This document shows positions 43,128-51,196 of a stretch of 64,000 nucleotides of DNA, piece after piece. Location: contig NZ_CP033043.1 of assembly GCF_003667825.1 (NCBI RefSeq), positions 2,043,501 to 2,107,500 of the forward strand. The letters run 5' to 3'. Each line of letters opens with the position of its first letter. Positions within the stretch are counted from its first letter, which is position 1. The position numbers were made by a program, and so were the translations under genes. This DNA is from Metabacillus litoralis. GTDB lineage: Bacteria; Bacillota; Bacilli; Bacillales; Bacillaceae. The notes beneath the pieces were generated by a model. It saw nothing but the letters and a program-made list of their open reading frames with translations. It was not told where the DNA came from and did no database searches.

Positions 43128-44291
43128 ATGACAAACAGATTCAAAATAATTGATACAATTCGCGGCCTTGCATTGTTTGGGATACTTCTCGTTAATATGA
43201 AGAGCTTTCAATCTTCAGAGTTCATTGATACGATGTTCGGTAAAACTTCTTATAAAGATGATTTTGATCAAGGACTTTATTACTTTTTGCAACTGTTTAT
43301 TCAAATGAAATTTTACCCCATGTTTTCCTTTTTATTTGGATTGGGTTTTTATCTTTTTATGATTAAATCAACTCTTTCCAACTTTGTTTCAAGAACACTT
43401 TTTCTATTTTTGATAGGAATGATTCACCTTATCTTTATTTGGTATGGTGACATTTTACATGTTTACGCGATAACAAGTGTGTTTCTCATCTTCTTCCATA
43501 AGCTTTCGAGCAAAACGGTTGCAATATGGAGTATAAGCTTATTATTTGCTTATCATTTTTTTCTTTTCATGACTATATTCGTTCCTGCTTCGACGATTCC
43601 AACAGCGAACCAAAGTCAAGTCGCATTAGAGTATATTCAAATGTATAAGGAAGCTCCTTATTTTGAGTGGGTGTTGTTTCGCTTTAACATTGAAGTATTG
43701 CCGGTACTTCAACAGCTACCAATTGTCATGATTCCTGTATTAGGATGGTTTTTATTAGGTTTGTTCGCAGGAAAAGAGAAGCTATATGAGCGAAACCATA
43801 CAAATATAGTTCGTATGAAAAACTGGTGGAAAATTAGTTTATTTTTAGGCTTGATCACAGTATGTTTGAATGGACTAGCTTTACTCACAAAATTTGATGA
43901 CAGTATTGCCTATTTTCTTACTAGCTTGAGTGGTCTTTTTCTTGCTGTTTTTTATCTCACGACGAGCTATTTGTTTAGCAGTCGGACTTTTTTCAAGAAG
44001 ATTCTTTCCCCCTTCCAATATGTTGGGAGAATGTCACTGACCAATTATTTAGCTCAATCCGTAATCGTCATTTTCTTTTTTCGTTTTTTTCAGTTGTATA
44101 ACACCCTAACTCTTACTGAAGGGTTGCTAATTAGTGTAGCTATCTTTTTTATACAGCTTTGCTTTAGTTATTTATGGTTATTATATTTCCACTATGGTCC
44201 AGTAGAATGGATTTGGCGCAGCTTTACTTATCAAAAAATAAGTCCTTTTTTCATAAACAAAGAATTAAACACGTTTAAGATCCAAAAATAA
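43128..44291 (+). CDS. DUF418 / YeiB-family integral membrane protein
   Basis: A 387-residue polytopic membrane protein with about 9-10 membrane segments. It opens with the family signature RFKIIDTIRGLALFGILLVN and has the C-terminal DUF418 motif VGRMSLTNYLAQSVI ... YLWLLYFHYGPVEWIWRSFTY. These resemble acyltransferase-3 proteins, and a role in moving or modifying a lipid-linked group is often guessed. The start is the ATG at 43128; another ATG at 43124 is out of frame. Function unproven. Confidence 0.82.
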   Translation: MTNRFKIIDTIRGLALFGILLVNMKSFQSSEFIDTMFGKTSYKDDFDQGLYYFLQLFIQMKFYPMFSFLFGLGFYLFMIKSTLSNFVSRTLFLFLIGMIHLIFIWYGDILHVYAITSVFLIFFHKLSSKTVAIWSISLLFAYHFFLFMTIFVPASTIPTANQSQVALEYIQMYKEAPYFEWVLFRFNIEVLPVLQQLPIVMIPVLGWFLLGLFAGKEKLYERNHTNIVRMKNWWKISLFLGLITVCLNGLALLTKFDDSIAYFLTSLSGLFLAVFYLTTSYLFSSRTFFKKILSPFQYVGRMSLTNYLAQSVIVIFFFRFFQLYNTLTLTEGLLISVAIFFIQLCFSYLWLLYFHYGPVEWIWRSFTYQKISPFFINKELNTFKIQK

Positions 44292-44363
44292 ATTCCAAAT
44301 TGTATAACAGCGAATAAAACAGGTAAAAATAAAATGTTGATAATTTTTTAGGAGGTTATACGA

Positions 44364-44546
44364 ATGGATATGAATCGAGTAAAACAAATTTTATCTTCAT
44401 CTGCTGATATTAAAGTCATGTATAATGGTAGTTCTGTTTGGATTGATGAGTTGCATGAAGAGCAAGGAATGGTTACTTGTCATTTAAGAGGGCCACTTGA
44501 AGAACGTTCACAGGTAAGTGTTGCAGAGCTAAAAGAAGTAGAGTAA
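44364..44546 (+). CDS. sspH: H-type small acid-soluble spore protein
   Basis: A 60-residue minor SASP of the H type: MDMNRVKQILSSSADIKVMY with the GSSVWIDELHEEQGMVTCHL core and a VSVAELKEVE end. The family is found in the spore core and expressed in the forespore; its role is not well known. TTAGGAGG lies seven bases before the ATG. Confidence 0.88.
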   Translation: MDMNRVKQILSSSADIKVMYNGSSVWIDELHEEQGMVTCHLRGPLEERSQVSVAELKEVE

Positions 44547-44693
44547 TAAGTGTGTCCAAAGGATAGTAAAATATGCTAATCAAACATGATATAAAGTAAT
44601 GACATAGGAATTTGTTAACATTTATACATATTGTTAGAAAAAATGTGTATAATGTACTTAGTACTAAATCTCCTTACTAAAGGATGTGTTGAT

Positions 44694-44903
44694 ATGAGAT
44701 TTCAACAACAAGTTGAAAAACCACCAGAGGTAAGCTTAAAAATTTGGACTTGTGGATCAGAAGATTGTAACGGTTGGATGCGTGATAATTTTAAATCAAA
44801 CGAAGAGCCTGATTGTCCTCTTTGTGGACACGCAATGATTGAAGGAGAACGCACATTACCTGTTCTAGAGAATTTTTCCGCTGTGAGCCACAAAAAGGAA
44901 TAA
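44694..44903 (+). CDS. ydjO: YdjO-type cold-inducible zinc-ribbon protein
   Basis: A 69-residue protein, the same length as B. subtilis YdjO. Four cysteines form a ribbon (TCGSEDCNGWM and CPLCG), likely binding zinc. The ATG at 44694 is preceded by AAAGGATGTGTT; the open frame extends 21 codons upstream without a site. B. subtilis YdjO is induced by cold shock; its exact job is unknown. A strong terminator follows. Confidence 0.85.
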   Translation: MRFQQQVEKPPEVSLKIWTCGSEDCNGWMRDNFKSNEEPDCPLCGHAMIEGERTLPVLENFSAVSHKKE

Positions 44904-44930
44904 TTTCATACACAACAGTAATACTGTTCA

Positions 44931-44970
44931 AAATAAAATTCCATGTTTTTACATGGAATTTTATTTTATT
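44931..44970 (+). terminator. Terminator of ydjO
   Basis: AAATAAAATTCCATGT pairs with ACATGGAATTTTATTT over a TTTT loop and runs into further T residues. Confidence 0.8.
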
Positions 44971-45065
44971 TCAGGACGAATTATGCAATATGTAGTATAT
45001 TGTCTGTTAAGAAGGTTTGCCGCATAGTATTGCGAGGAAACAATGAAGGTAACCTGAGGTGTAAA

Positions 45066-45732
45066 ATGTCTTGGATTGATGAACAACTTATGAAGCATAT
45101 TTTTGTGTACAGTAGATCCATTCGATCCCGTTGTTGTAAAAAACATACCGAACGGATGGAAACTAATTGGTAGAGGTAATTTTGCAGCTGTATTTACTCA
45201 TCCTTCTTTAGACGGAAAAGTAGTAAAGGTTTATGCTGAAAACCGTGAAGGAATTACAGAAGAAATCATGGTTTATCAAAAACTTGGAAAACACAATGCA
45301 TATTCAAGATTATATGAGTATGGTGAAAGATATCTTGTTCTTAAAAATTTAGTAGGAATTACGCTTTACCAAGCTCTTAGAATGGGAACATTTATACCAA
45401 AAACTGTAATTAAGGATGTAGACAGTGCCTTACAATTTGCTAAATCAAAAGGACTAAATCCTACTGATATACATGGAAAGAATATTACAATGAAGGACGG
45501 TAAAGGGTATATAGTTGATGTTTCTGACTTTCTAAAAACCTATTCCTGCCCTAAGTGGAAGCACTTTAAAAAGTGTTACTATTTAATCTATCTACCATTA
45601 TTTAAAAACATTCGTATCCCTTTCCCTTATTGGCTACTAGAAAGAATTCGCAAAAGCTATCAATTTTACTTACTAGTAACTGGCTTTAGAAGAAAACAAG
45701 AATTATATAGCAATAAAAATAGAATGAACTAA
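45066..45732 (+). pseudogene. YrzF-like protein kinase homologue with an apparent frameshift
   Basis: The main frame (from 45103) encodes a small Bud32/YrzF-like kinase: GRGNFAAVFTHPSLDGKVVKVY is the ATP loop and VAIK-type lysine region, and PTDIHGKNITM ... GYIVDVSDF is the catalytic loop and DFG-like site. That frame has only a TTG start without a ribosome binding site. A well-placed ATG at 45066 (GAGGTG seven bases ahead) encodes MSWIDEQLMKHIF in a frame offset by one. Removing one T from the T5 run near 45100 joins them into one protein of about 220 residues. This is either a real shift, a sequencing error, or programmed slippage. Confidence 0.6.
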
Positions 45733-45767
45733 ATATAAATCGCTAGGGCTAATTATAATCATCACAA

Positions 45768-45801
45768 GAAAGGCACGCTGCTAATGGTGCGTGCCCTTTT
45801 G
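45768..45801. terminator. Hairpin between convergent genes
   Basis: AGGCACGC pairs with GCGTGCCC in a GC-rich stem followed by TTTTGTT, between the kinase-like gene and the proC-family gene. Confidence 0.75.
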
Positions 45802-46602
45802 TTATTCTTCTCCCTTTGCTTTTTTATTTGTTGCAATAACAGCCTGTTGGACAAGTTGAGTAAACTGACCATGTTGTAACACCTTGATCCCTTCTGCTGT
45901 CGCACCTCCGGGTGTTGTTACTTGTTCCCTTAGTTCCCGCGCAGAAAGATTTCCTTTAAGCATCTCTGCCGATCCTATTACCATTTCGTTCACTAATTTC
46001 TCAGCCACTTCAGATGATACCCCCATCTTTTCTGTAAACTCTATTAGTGTTTCAACGAAGAGATAAACAAAAGCTGGTGCACTCCCTGTAACGGCAGTTA
46101 AGTCATGAATTTGTTGTTCCGTGCAATATTGTGATGCCCCAATCGCATTTACTAGCATTTCCATTTGTTTCTTATGTTTATCTGTGACAAACTTTCCATA
46201 TGTATAAAGTGATATGGAATGACCGATAGTAGCCGCCGTATTTGGCATAATCCATCCAACAGGAGTGTTAGGTGGAAGGTTAGCCTCTAAATAGGCAGGT
46301 CCAATTCCTGCTGCTACTGTTACAATTAACTGGTTAGTTATGTAAGGACTTATTCTCTTAAGAATATCTTTATGTTCACCGGGTGGTATCGCCAAAACAA
46401 TAACATCTACTCTTTTAATAAACATTTCAATATCATGTATTGCATTAGCTTTATACTTTTTAGCTAATTCAGTAAGTCTCTCTGGATTTGATCTGTTCGA
46501 AACATATATATAATTTATTTGTTCATCGCTTTTTTGGTATAGCCCAGATATGATTGCCTCAGCCATTCTGCCTGCACCAATAAATAAAATCGAATTTTTC
46601 AT
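45802..46602 (-). CDS. proC: Pyrroline-5-carboxylate reductase (ProC family)
   Basis: A 266-residue NAD(P)H enzyme making proline from pyrroline-5-carboxylate. N-terminal Rossmann motif SILFIGAGRMAEAIISGL; mid-section GWIMPNTAATIGHSISLYT; C-terminal signature LREQVTTPGGATAEGIKVL. Bacillus has several such genes (proG, proH, proI, comER) and I cannot say which is the orthologue; length suits ProG/ProI. A structured RNA lies 135 bases upstream on the same strand and could be its leader. Confidence 0.88.
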   Translation of the reverse strand: MKNSILFIGAGRMAEAIISGLYQKSDEQINYIYVSNRSNPERLTELAKKYKANAIHDIEMFIKRVDVIVLAIPPGEHKDILKRISPYITNQLIVTVAAGIGPAYLEANLPPNTPVGWIMPNTAATIGHSISLYTYGKFVTDKHKKQMEMLVNAIGASQYCTEQQIHDLTAVTGSAPAFVYLFVETLIEFTEKMGVSSEVAEKLVNEMVIGSAEMLKGNLSARELREQVTTPGGATAEGIKVLQHGQFTQLVQQAVIATNKKAKGEE

Positions 46603-46736
46603 CCTTTACCTCTTTCTTCTCATATTTTATTTCCTATTACGATATGTTATTTTGAAAAATTCTTCAAGTTAAACTGTTAAGTCTAAAAGGCCACAACAAT
46701 AGTATATTGATACTTATTTGACTTTTTTACATAATA

Positions 46737-46870
46737 AAAGGAGACGCCTATAAAGACGTCTCCTGCGTATTGAGGCGAAAAACTGCACGCCACATCGTGC
46801 ATTTAGCCTTCCGGCATGTTTTTCGACTTACACAATTCAGCTCATCGCTAGATAAATATAACATAATGCT
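46737..46870 (-). ncRNA. Structured RNA with three paired elements and its own terminator
   Basis: On the minus strand the stretch folds into a closing stem CGAAAAAC/GTTTTTCG (plus coordinates 46776-46783 with 46818-46825). Inside are a GCC/GGC hairpin with a GGAA loop and a perfect TGCACG/CGTGCA hairpin. A terminator AGGAGACG/CGTCTCCT with TTTTATT tail follows (46737-46766). No coding frame fits. It could be a small RNA, or a leader of the proC-family gene 135 bases on; no T-box motif is present. The 5' end is a guess. Confidence 0.6.
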
Positions 46871-46987
46871 AGCAATAAGGAAAGAGGAAAATTTAAGAAG
46901 AAGATATACCCGAAATTTTCTTTATTTAATCACAATAAAAGAAAGTTAGTCCAATACTACCAAATTAACTAGTAACACGCATTTTAT

Positions 46988-47012
46988 GTTTAATTCATCT
47001 TATTTTGTGTAA
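46988..47012 (+). promoter_or_regulatory. Sigma-B-like promoter of the YflT-domain gene
   Basis: GTTTAA, 13 bases, GTGTAA fits the sigma-B consensus GTTTAA-N12/14-GGGWAW with one mismatch. It lies about 20 bases before the ribosome binding site of a general stress protein. Confidence 0.55.
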
Positions 47013-47048
47013 TAGACTACTATAACATTTAAAGGAGGAAGTTAGGAT

Positions 47049-47393
47049 ATGAAACCTTATATTGAAGAATTCCAAAATGAAGACAAGCTGGAGCAAGCTG
47101 TTAATAATCTTAAAAATAAAGGTGTACAGGCTAATGACCTTTATGTGTTAACACATGATGACGAACGAACAGAAAGAATTTCTGATAAAGCAGAAACAAA
47201 TGTGATTGGTATTGAGGAAACAGGTTTAAATCAAGCTGTTGAAAACTTTTTTAGTAAAAAAGGTGACGAACTCCGAAATCAATTATATGAAATAGGGTTA
47301 TCAGAAGATGAAGCACAAACATATGAAGAAAAACTTGATGAAGGAAAAGCTTTATTAATTGTAACAAATGCTGAACAATATCATTTAGTATAA
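47049..47393 (+). CDS. YflT-domain general stress protein
   Basis: A 114-residue soluble protein of the heat-induced stress protein YflT (general stress 17M) domain. It has the EEFQNEDKLEQAVNNLKNKG opening, a VYVL-type strand (DLYVLTHDDERTERIS) and the final GKALLIVTNAEQYHLV. AAAGGAGGAAGTTAGG precedes the ATG, and a sigma-B-like promoter lies upstream, fitting membership of the general stress regulon. Molecular function unknown. Confidence 0.85.
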   Translation: MKPYIEEFQNEDKLEQAVNNLKNKGVQANDLYVLTHDDERTERISDKAETNVIGIEETGLNQAVENFFSKKGDELRNQLYEIGLSEDEAQTYEEKLDEGKALLIVTNAEQYHLV

Positions 47394-47400
47394 TGTAAAT

Positions 47401-47440
47401 GACAGGGAGCTCTAGAATATTAGAGCTCCCTGTCCCCTTT
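47401..47440 (+). terminator. Terminator of the YflT-domain gene
   Basis: GACAGGGAGCTCTA pairs perfectly with TAGAGCTCCCTGTC and is followed by CCCCTTT. Confidence 0.75.
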
Positions 47441-47565
47441 CATTACCCTCATTACTTTCAAGCTACCCTCACTTACCGATTATCTCTAAACTTTTTGTAC
47501 AAATTAGACAAGTTCTCCTTTCTAAAGTCATATAGTTAAATTGAGACATGCTTAGGGGGGATATG

Positions 47566-48009
47566 ATGCGGTTTATTTTTATTCGCAAGAGCTGGTTGTT
47601 TTTTCTTTTTGTCGCAATTGTCATGGGTAGCTTGTATTACTTCTCGAATGATGTTGTGCCAACATTTCAAAATAGCGCTGAAAAAGATACGAACATTGTT
47701 ATAAATATGGTAACCGGAGAATTTACGACAACAACATCAGATGGTAAGAAAATTGAAGCTTATCGCTGGGATCCAGGTACAATTGTTATTCCACGAGATA
47801 AAGATATTACACTAAGTATTATTGGTGTGAACGGTGAGGAGCATCCTTTTTATATAGAAGGTACTGATATTAAAGGTACTGTTAAAAAAGGAGAAGAGAC
47901 AGTTATTCCACTTCATTTCAAGGAAGAAGGAACTTATCGTCTTATTTGTGATACGCACTCTCATGATGGTCAACAAGTCCCAATGATTGCATACATTGTT
48001 GTTGATTAA
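47566..48009 (+). CDS. Membrane-anchored cupredoxin-like protein
   Basis: About 147 residues. One N-terminal membrane anchor (LFFLFVAIVMGSLYYFS) is followed by an extracytoplasmic cupredoxin beta-sandwich. The candidate copper ligands are visible: histidine in NGEEHPFYIEG, then Cys and two His in LICDTHSHDGQQVPM with a closing Met. It resembles the periplasmic copper domains of nitrous-oxide reductase and cytochrome oxidase subunit II. The ATG at 47566 is preferred because AGGGGGG lies just ahead. No partner oxidase gene is adjacent. Confidence 0.78.
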   Translation: MRFIFIRKSWLFFLFVAIVMGSLYYFSNDVVPTFQNSAEKDTNIVINMVTGEFTTTTSDGKKIEAYRWDPGTIVIPRDKDITLSIIGVNGEEHPFYIEGTDIKGTVKKGEETVIPLHFKEEGTYRLICDTHSHDGQQVPMIAYIVVD

Positions 48010-48115
48010 ACACTTTATCAATTCTTAGTTAAAAACAGGTAATAATACCTAGTTTATTTAGTGTACAAGCGGGTATTTAACAGATATCAAAGAAGAAAGG
48101 CAAGGGTGAGTAGTT

Positions 48116-48265
48116 TTGAAGATTGTCATCTATAAAGAGGAATTATATGAAATATTTTATACATACACCAGTGGATACATAGAGCTTAAAAAACTCGAAT
48201 CTGAGATTGATGATATCATACTAGTCCACCATTCCGAGGTATCACCGCTTGAATCTAGTGCATAA
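48116..48265 (+). CDS. Small protein, 49 aa, unrecognised
   Basis: A TTG at 48116 follows AAGGGTGAG; the reading frame closes with TAA at 48265 and a strong terminator comes 30 bases later. The product starts MKIVIYKEELYEIFYTYTSG and ends in LVHHSEVSPLESSA, with a likely beta-strand followed by a helix. No family recognised. Confidence 0.5.
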   Translation: MKIVIYKEELYEIFYTYTSGYIELKKLESEIDDIILVHHSEVSPLESSA

Positions 48266-48294
48266 ACTGAATTTTTTCAAGTTAATCATAAAAG

Positions 48295-48330
48295 GAAAAA
48301 AAGCAAAGCGTATTGTGCTTTGCTTTTTTT
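48295..48330. terminator. Strong bidirectional terminator before nrnB
   Basis: AAAAAAGCAAAGC pairs with GCTTTGCTTTTTT over a seven-base loop. Confidence 0.8.
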
Positions 48331-48341
48331 ATACAGTTATC

Positions 48342-49520
48342 TTACTTAGATCGCTCATAGGAATCTAATAAATATTGAACGAGCTTCTCATCTTTTGATA
48401 AATGAACAGAATAAGTTCTTTTAACAAAGCGTTCTGCTTCTTCATAGCTTGAGAATTGATTTGAAAGTAACTTATGATTTTTTTCGATATTCCAAATATC
48501 TTCTTTATTTTTGTAAAGTAAGAATTGATCCTTTTCAGCATTTTCGAAATGCGAACAATGATTTTTTAAGTTCATTTTATTGTGAATGAAGTCTGTGCGT
48601 AATGGCTTTATTGAAAAAGGTTTTTCAATAAATTCTTTATAAGCATCGATTGTTAAGGAACATCCAGCTGCTTTTGCATGCCCCCCACCACCATATCTTG
48701 AGGCAATTTCAGAAACATCAGTATGATCATGTATTGTCCGAAAACTAATCTTTTTATTTCCCATATTTAATATTGAAATACAATCAAGGTGTGGATGTTC
48801 CTTTCCTAATTCATTTCCTAATTCAGAATGATAAGATTCAGCGTGAACAATCCCTATACATACATCACCTAAAAACGATTGCACTAACTCTCTTTTTTTA
48901 CGTCTAATGTAACGTTCCGTTTTCTTTTCTTCAATATCGAGAATTTTCCCTTCAAACTCACTAAATGAAAAATGATCAAATGTTAACAACCTATCTAACA
49001 TGCTTGCTTCAAACTCTTCTATTGATTGCATATATAGAAGATCATTTAATCTTTTAGCTTGAATATTCTCATTCTTTTCCCATTCCCACGTATCATATTG
49101 ACGTACTAGTTCAACATACTCATCCAAGATTGGTCGAGACGATATAATGTTGTTCTCAACTAAGTAGGAATAAAGAAGTGATGTAGCAGAAGCCAACTTT
49201 CCTTCTTTTTCTTCTACCTTCACAATTCCCCACTCATACTGATTACAGTGAAGAGCTGTTTTATGATGATCAATTAATCTTATCTGTCCTCCATTTTTGG
49301 AGAACTTTTCTAACTTCTCCTCATTTTCTTTATTAACAGATAAATCAGTTATGTATACTTCCTTATCTAAGTCCTGCTGATCAAGCAATTGCTCAACATG
49401 ATAATCTAAACTATTGACAGAATGGTAATGTACTTCAACATCTTCCTTAAACGCAAATTTAGCAAGAATGCCACAACTTACCCCATCTAAATCATTATGT
49501 GATAATAAAATTTTTTTCAT
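48342..49520 (-). CDS. nrnB: NrnB-type DHH phosphoesterase (nano-RNase)
   Basis: A 392-residue DHH/DHHA1 enzyme that resembles B. subtilis NrnB (YngD), a nano-RNase degrading very short RNAs from the 3' end. The DHH motifs are in order: HNDLDG (8-13), DLSVN, RLIDHHKTALH, a later VRQYDTWEW aspartate, and the DHHA1 glycine-rich loop YGGGGHAKAAGC. Length matches (about 399 in B. subtilis). Monocistronic, with a terminator on the other side of the intergenic region. Confidence 0.87.
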   Translation of the reverse strand: MKKILLSHNDLDGVSCGILAKFAFKEDVEVHYHSVNSLDYHVEQLLDQQDLDKEVYITDLSVNKENEEKLEKFSKNGGQIRLIDHHKTALHCNQYEWGIVKVEEKEGKLASATSLLYSYLVENNIISSRPILDEYVELVRQYDTWEWEKNENIQAKRLNDLLYMQSIEEFEASMLDRLLTFDHFSFSEFEGKILDIEEKKTERYIRRKKRELVQSFLGDVCIGIVHAESYHSELGNELGKEHPHLDCISILNMGNKKISFRTIHDHTDVSEIASRYGGGGHAKAAGCSLTIDAYKEFIEKPFSIKPLRTDFIHNKMNLKNHCSHFENAEKDQFLLYKNKEDIWNIEKNHKLLSNQFSSYEEAERFVKRTYSVHLSKDEKLVQYLLDSYERSK

Positions 49521-49629
49521 AAATCCACCTTCTACCTCAACATGGTTAAAATTGATTTCAATATATGTAAGTATTTGTTTTAATGATTGATCTATTCAAT
49601 CTATTTTAAAATTTTTACCTATTTTTAAA

Positions 49630-49672
49630 ACAAAAAGAGGATACAAAGGACCAGATAGGCCCAATGTTTCCT
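49630..49672 (-). terminator. Imperfect terminator of the acetyltransferase gene
   Basis: On the minus strand AGAGGA pairs with TCCTCT, with partial inner pairing (GGGCC against GGTCC), followed by TTTTTG. Confidence 0.5.
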
Positions 49673-49679
49673 CTGTTTT

Positions 49680-50189
49680 TTAATCACATACTCTTTTACC
49701 GAGAATAACTAAATCTCGTTCTACACCATCCATGTTTGCAATTCTTGGTAGGTGTGCCCATCTTTCAAAATTGTAGCTTTCAAAGAGCTTAATACTAGGT
49801 GAATTGTGACCAAATACAAACGCTAACAACGTTTTTAATCCCAGCTCGGGACTTTGAGATATAGCCCGCTCCATTAAAACACGAGCGTAGCCTTTTCCGT
49901 GAACCGAAGGATCAAGATAAATACTTACTTCTGCTGTTGCATCATAAGCAGGTCTCCCATAAAAAGATTGAAAGCTTAGCCAGCCAACAATAGTGCCATC
50001 CTCTTCTAACACCCATAATGGTCGTTGATGTGCGTTATGTTCATGAAACCACTTTAATCTGCTTTCTACAGTCACCTCTTGTAAATCAGCTGTTGCAAGC
50101 TGCCCTGGAATAGAGCTGTTATATATTTCAACAATCCTAGGAAGGTCATCAAGATTTGCATCTCTTATTCTACGATTCTGTTCACTCAT
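49680..50189 (-). CDS. GNAT acetyltransferase (phosphinothricin acetyltransferase type)
   Basis: A 169-residue GNAT-fold N-acetyltransferase resembling B. subtilis YwnH. The acetyl-CoA loop is VHGKGYARVLMERAI. Other family segments are IYNSSIPGQLATADLQEVTV, WLSFQSFYGRPAYDATAEVS and HNSPSIKLFESYNFERWAHL. Relatives acetylate phosphinothricin, methionine sulfone or related amino acids. AAAGGAAAG precedes the ATG. The substrate here is unknown. Confidence 0.83.
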   Translation of the reverse strand: MSEQNRRIRDANLDDLPRIVEIYNSSIPGQLATADLQEVTVESRLKWFHEHNAHQRPLWVLEEDGTIVGWLSFQSFYGRPAYDATAEVSIYLDPSVHGKGYARVLMERAISQSPELGLKTLLAFVFGHNSPSIKLFESYNFERWAHLPRIANMDGVERDLVILGKRVCD

Positions 50190-50256
50190 ATTCTGTCTTT
50201 CCTTTCGTCAAATAACGTCGTCTTCTTATTATAAAATAAAAAAGGGTAGACAAAAA

Positions 50257-50787
50257 CTACTTTTTTGCTTCCGGAACAAAAATTGTCGACAGATGTCGAG
50301 CTTTTCGATCATTTGATGGTTCATTATCTAATACTTTTTTATATACTTGTGAAAGTTCTTGAATAAATTCTTGAAATTCTTGATCTGTTAAGTACACCAT
50401 AGCCTGCCGATAACTTACTCCATCTTTTATTAGATCAATATTTTCTTGGTTTAAATAATTTTCATACTGTCCAAGTAGATGAGTCATAAAGGTTAAAAAT
50501 AAGTTTAAATGTTCATCTTTAGATAATTTTGTTAACTCTCTCTTATTAGATACCTCATGTTCATTTAAGGCATAGATTTTTTCGACCGTACCTCTTATTT
50601 GGTTCTCCTTTACAACTTTTATAACTTCAGCCTCTAATAATTTATTTAGATGACGATATAATGTTGCTTGTGGTACATCTGTTAATCTAGCTGCAATTTG
50701 CTGAACAGTATATTCTTTGCTTCCTATTAGTGTTTGAACGATTTTCATTCTTACTGGATGAAGGATTAGTTTAGCTTTTGAATCCAC
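50257..50787 (-). CDS. Winged-HTH regulator (ArsR-type HTH_20)
   Basis: A 176-residue DNA-binding protein. The N-terminal winged HTH (HPVRMKIVQTLIGSKEYTVQ ... QATLYRHLNKLLEAEVIKVV) is followed by an all-helical C-terminal half with FMTHLLGQYENYLNQENIDL, the usual layout of YcgE/PadR-ArsR-like repressors. The start is a GTG with GGGGGAG eight bases ahead. It is upstream of the acetyltransferase, with about 70 bases between, and could regulate it or the MFS gene on the other side; both are guesses. Confidence 0.75.
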   Translation of the reverse strand: MDSKAKLILHPVRMKIVQTLIGSKEYTVQQIAARLTDVPQATLYRHLNKLLEAEVIKVVKENQIRGTVEKIYALNEHEVSNKRELTKLSKDEHLNLFLTFMTHLLGQYENYLNQENIDLIKDGVSYRQAMVYLTDQEFQEFIQELSQVYKKVLDNEPSNDRKARHLSTIFVPEAKK

Positions 50788-50897
50788 TGAGGTGACTCCC
50801 CCTTATAAAAATAACCTCTATAACACAATAGTTATCATTATCAATTATAATAATAATATACTTCATGTCAAATAATATAGATTTTCTACTAAAACAA

Positions 50898-50925
50898 AAA
50901 AGAATGACAGTTTCCCGTCACTCTT
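50898..50925 (-). terminator. Terminator of the DUF6501-like gene
   Basis: On the minus strand GAGTGAC pairs with GTCATTC and is followed by TTTTTTGTTTT. Confidence 0.65.
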
Positions 50926-50932
50926 CAACGAA

Positions 50933-51139
50933 TTATTCAATCACTTCAAAATAGTCTTTGTAATACCCACCGACTTTACCGGTATTGTCAATAACAAAGA
51001 AAAATTCCTCTGTTTCATTTTGTACATCATACTCATTTCCTGCTGTTAAAGCTCGATCTACCATATATTTTTCAGCATTCGTATGAATACATTTTACTTT
51101 CTTAACTGCTTTAGAATTTTGCCATGTTTTATGTATCAT
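50933..51139 (-). CDS. DUF6501-like small protein, 68 aa
   Basis: A small soluble protein, predicted mostly beta: MIHKTWQNSKAVKKVKCIHT, then NAEKYMVDRALTAGNEYDVQ and the closing FFFVIDNTGKVGGYYKDYFE. The ATG at 51139 is preferred to the GTG three codons upstream, because that GTG is part of the GAGGTGA ribosome binding site. It matches a small Bacillus family I know as DUF6501; no function is known. It follows the MFS gene on the same strand. Confidence 0.7.
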   Translation of the reverse strand: MIHKTWQNSKAVKKVKCIHTNAEKYMVDRALTAGNEYDVQNETEEFFFVIDNTGKVGGYYKDYFEVIE

Positions 51140-51196
51140 ATCTATCACCTCTCTTATTTCTTCTTTTATTTTAGCTGATAATAGTTAAAAAGCCAA

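Noticed and set aside
45802..46870. T-box or known riboswitch class for the RNA ahead of the proC-type gene
   Set aside because: No AGGGTGG-type T-box sequence and no riboswitch core I recognise, so I only call it an unassigned structured RNA.
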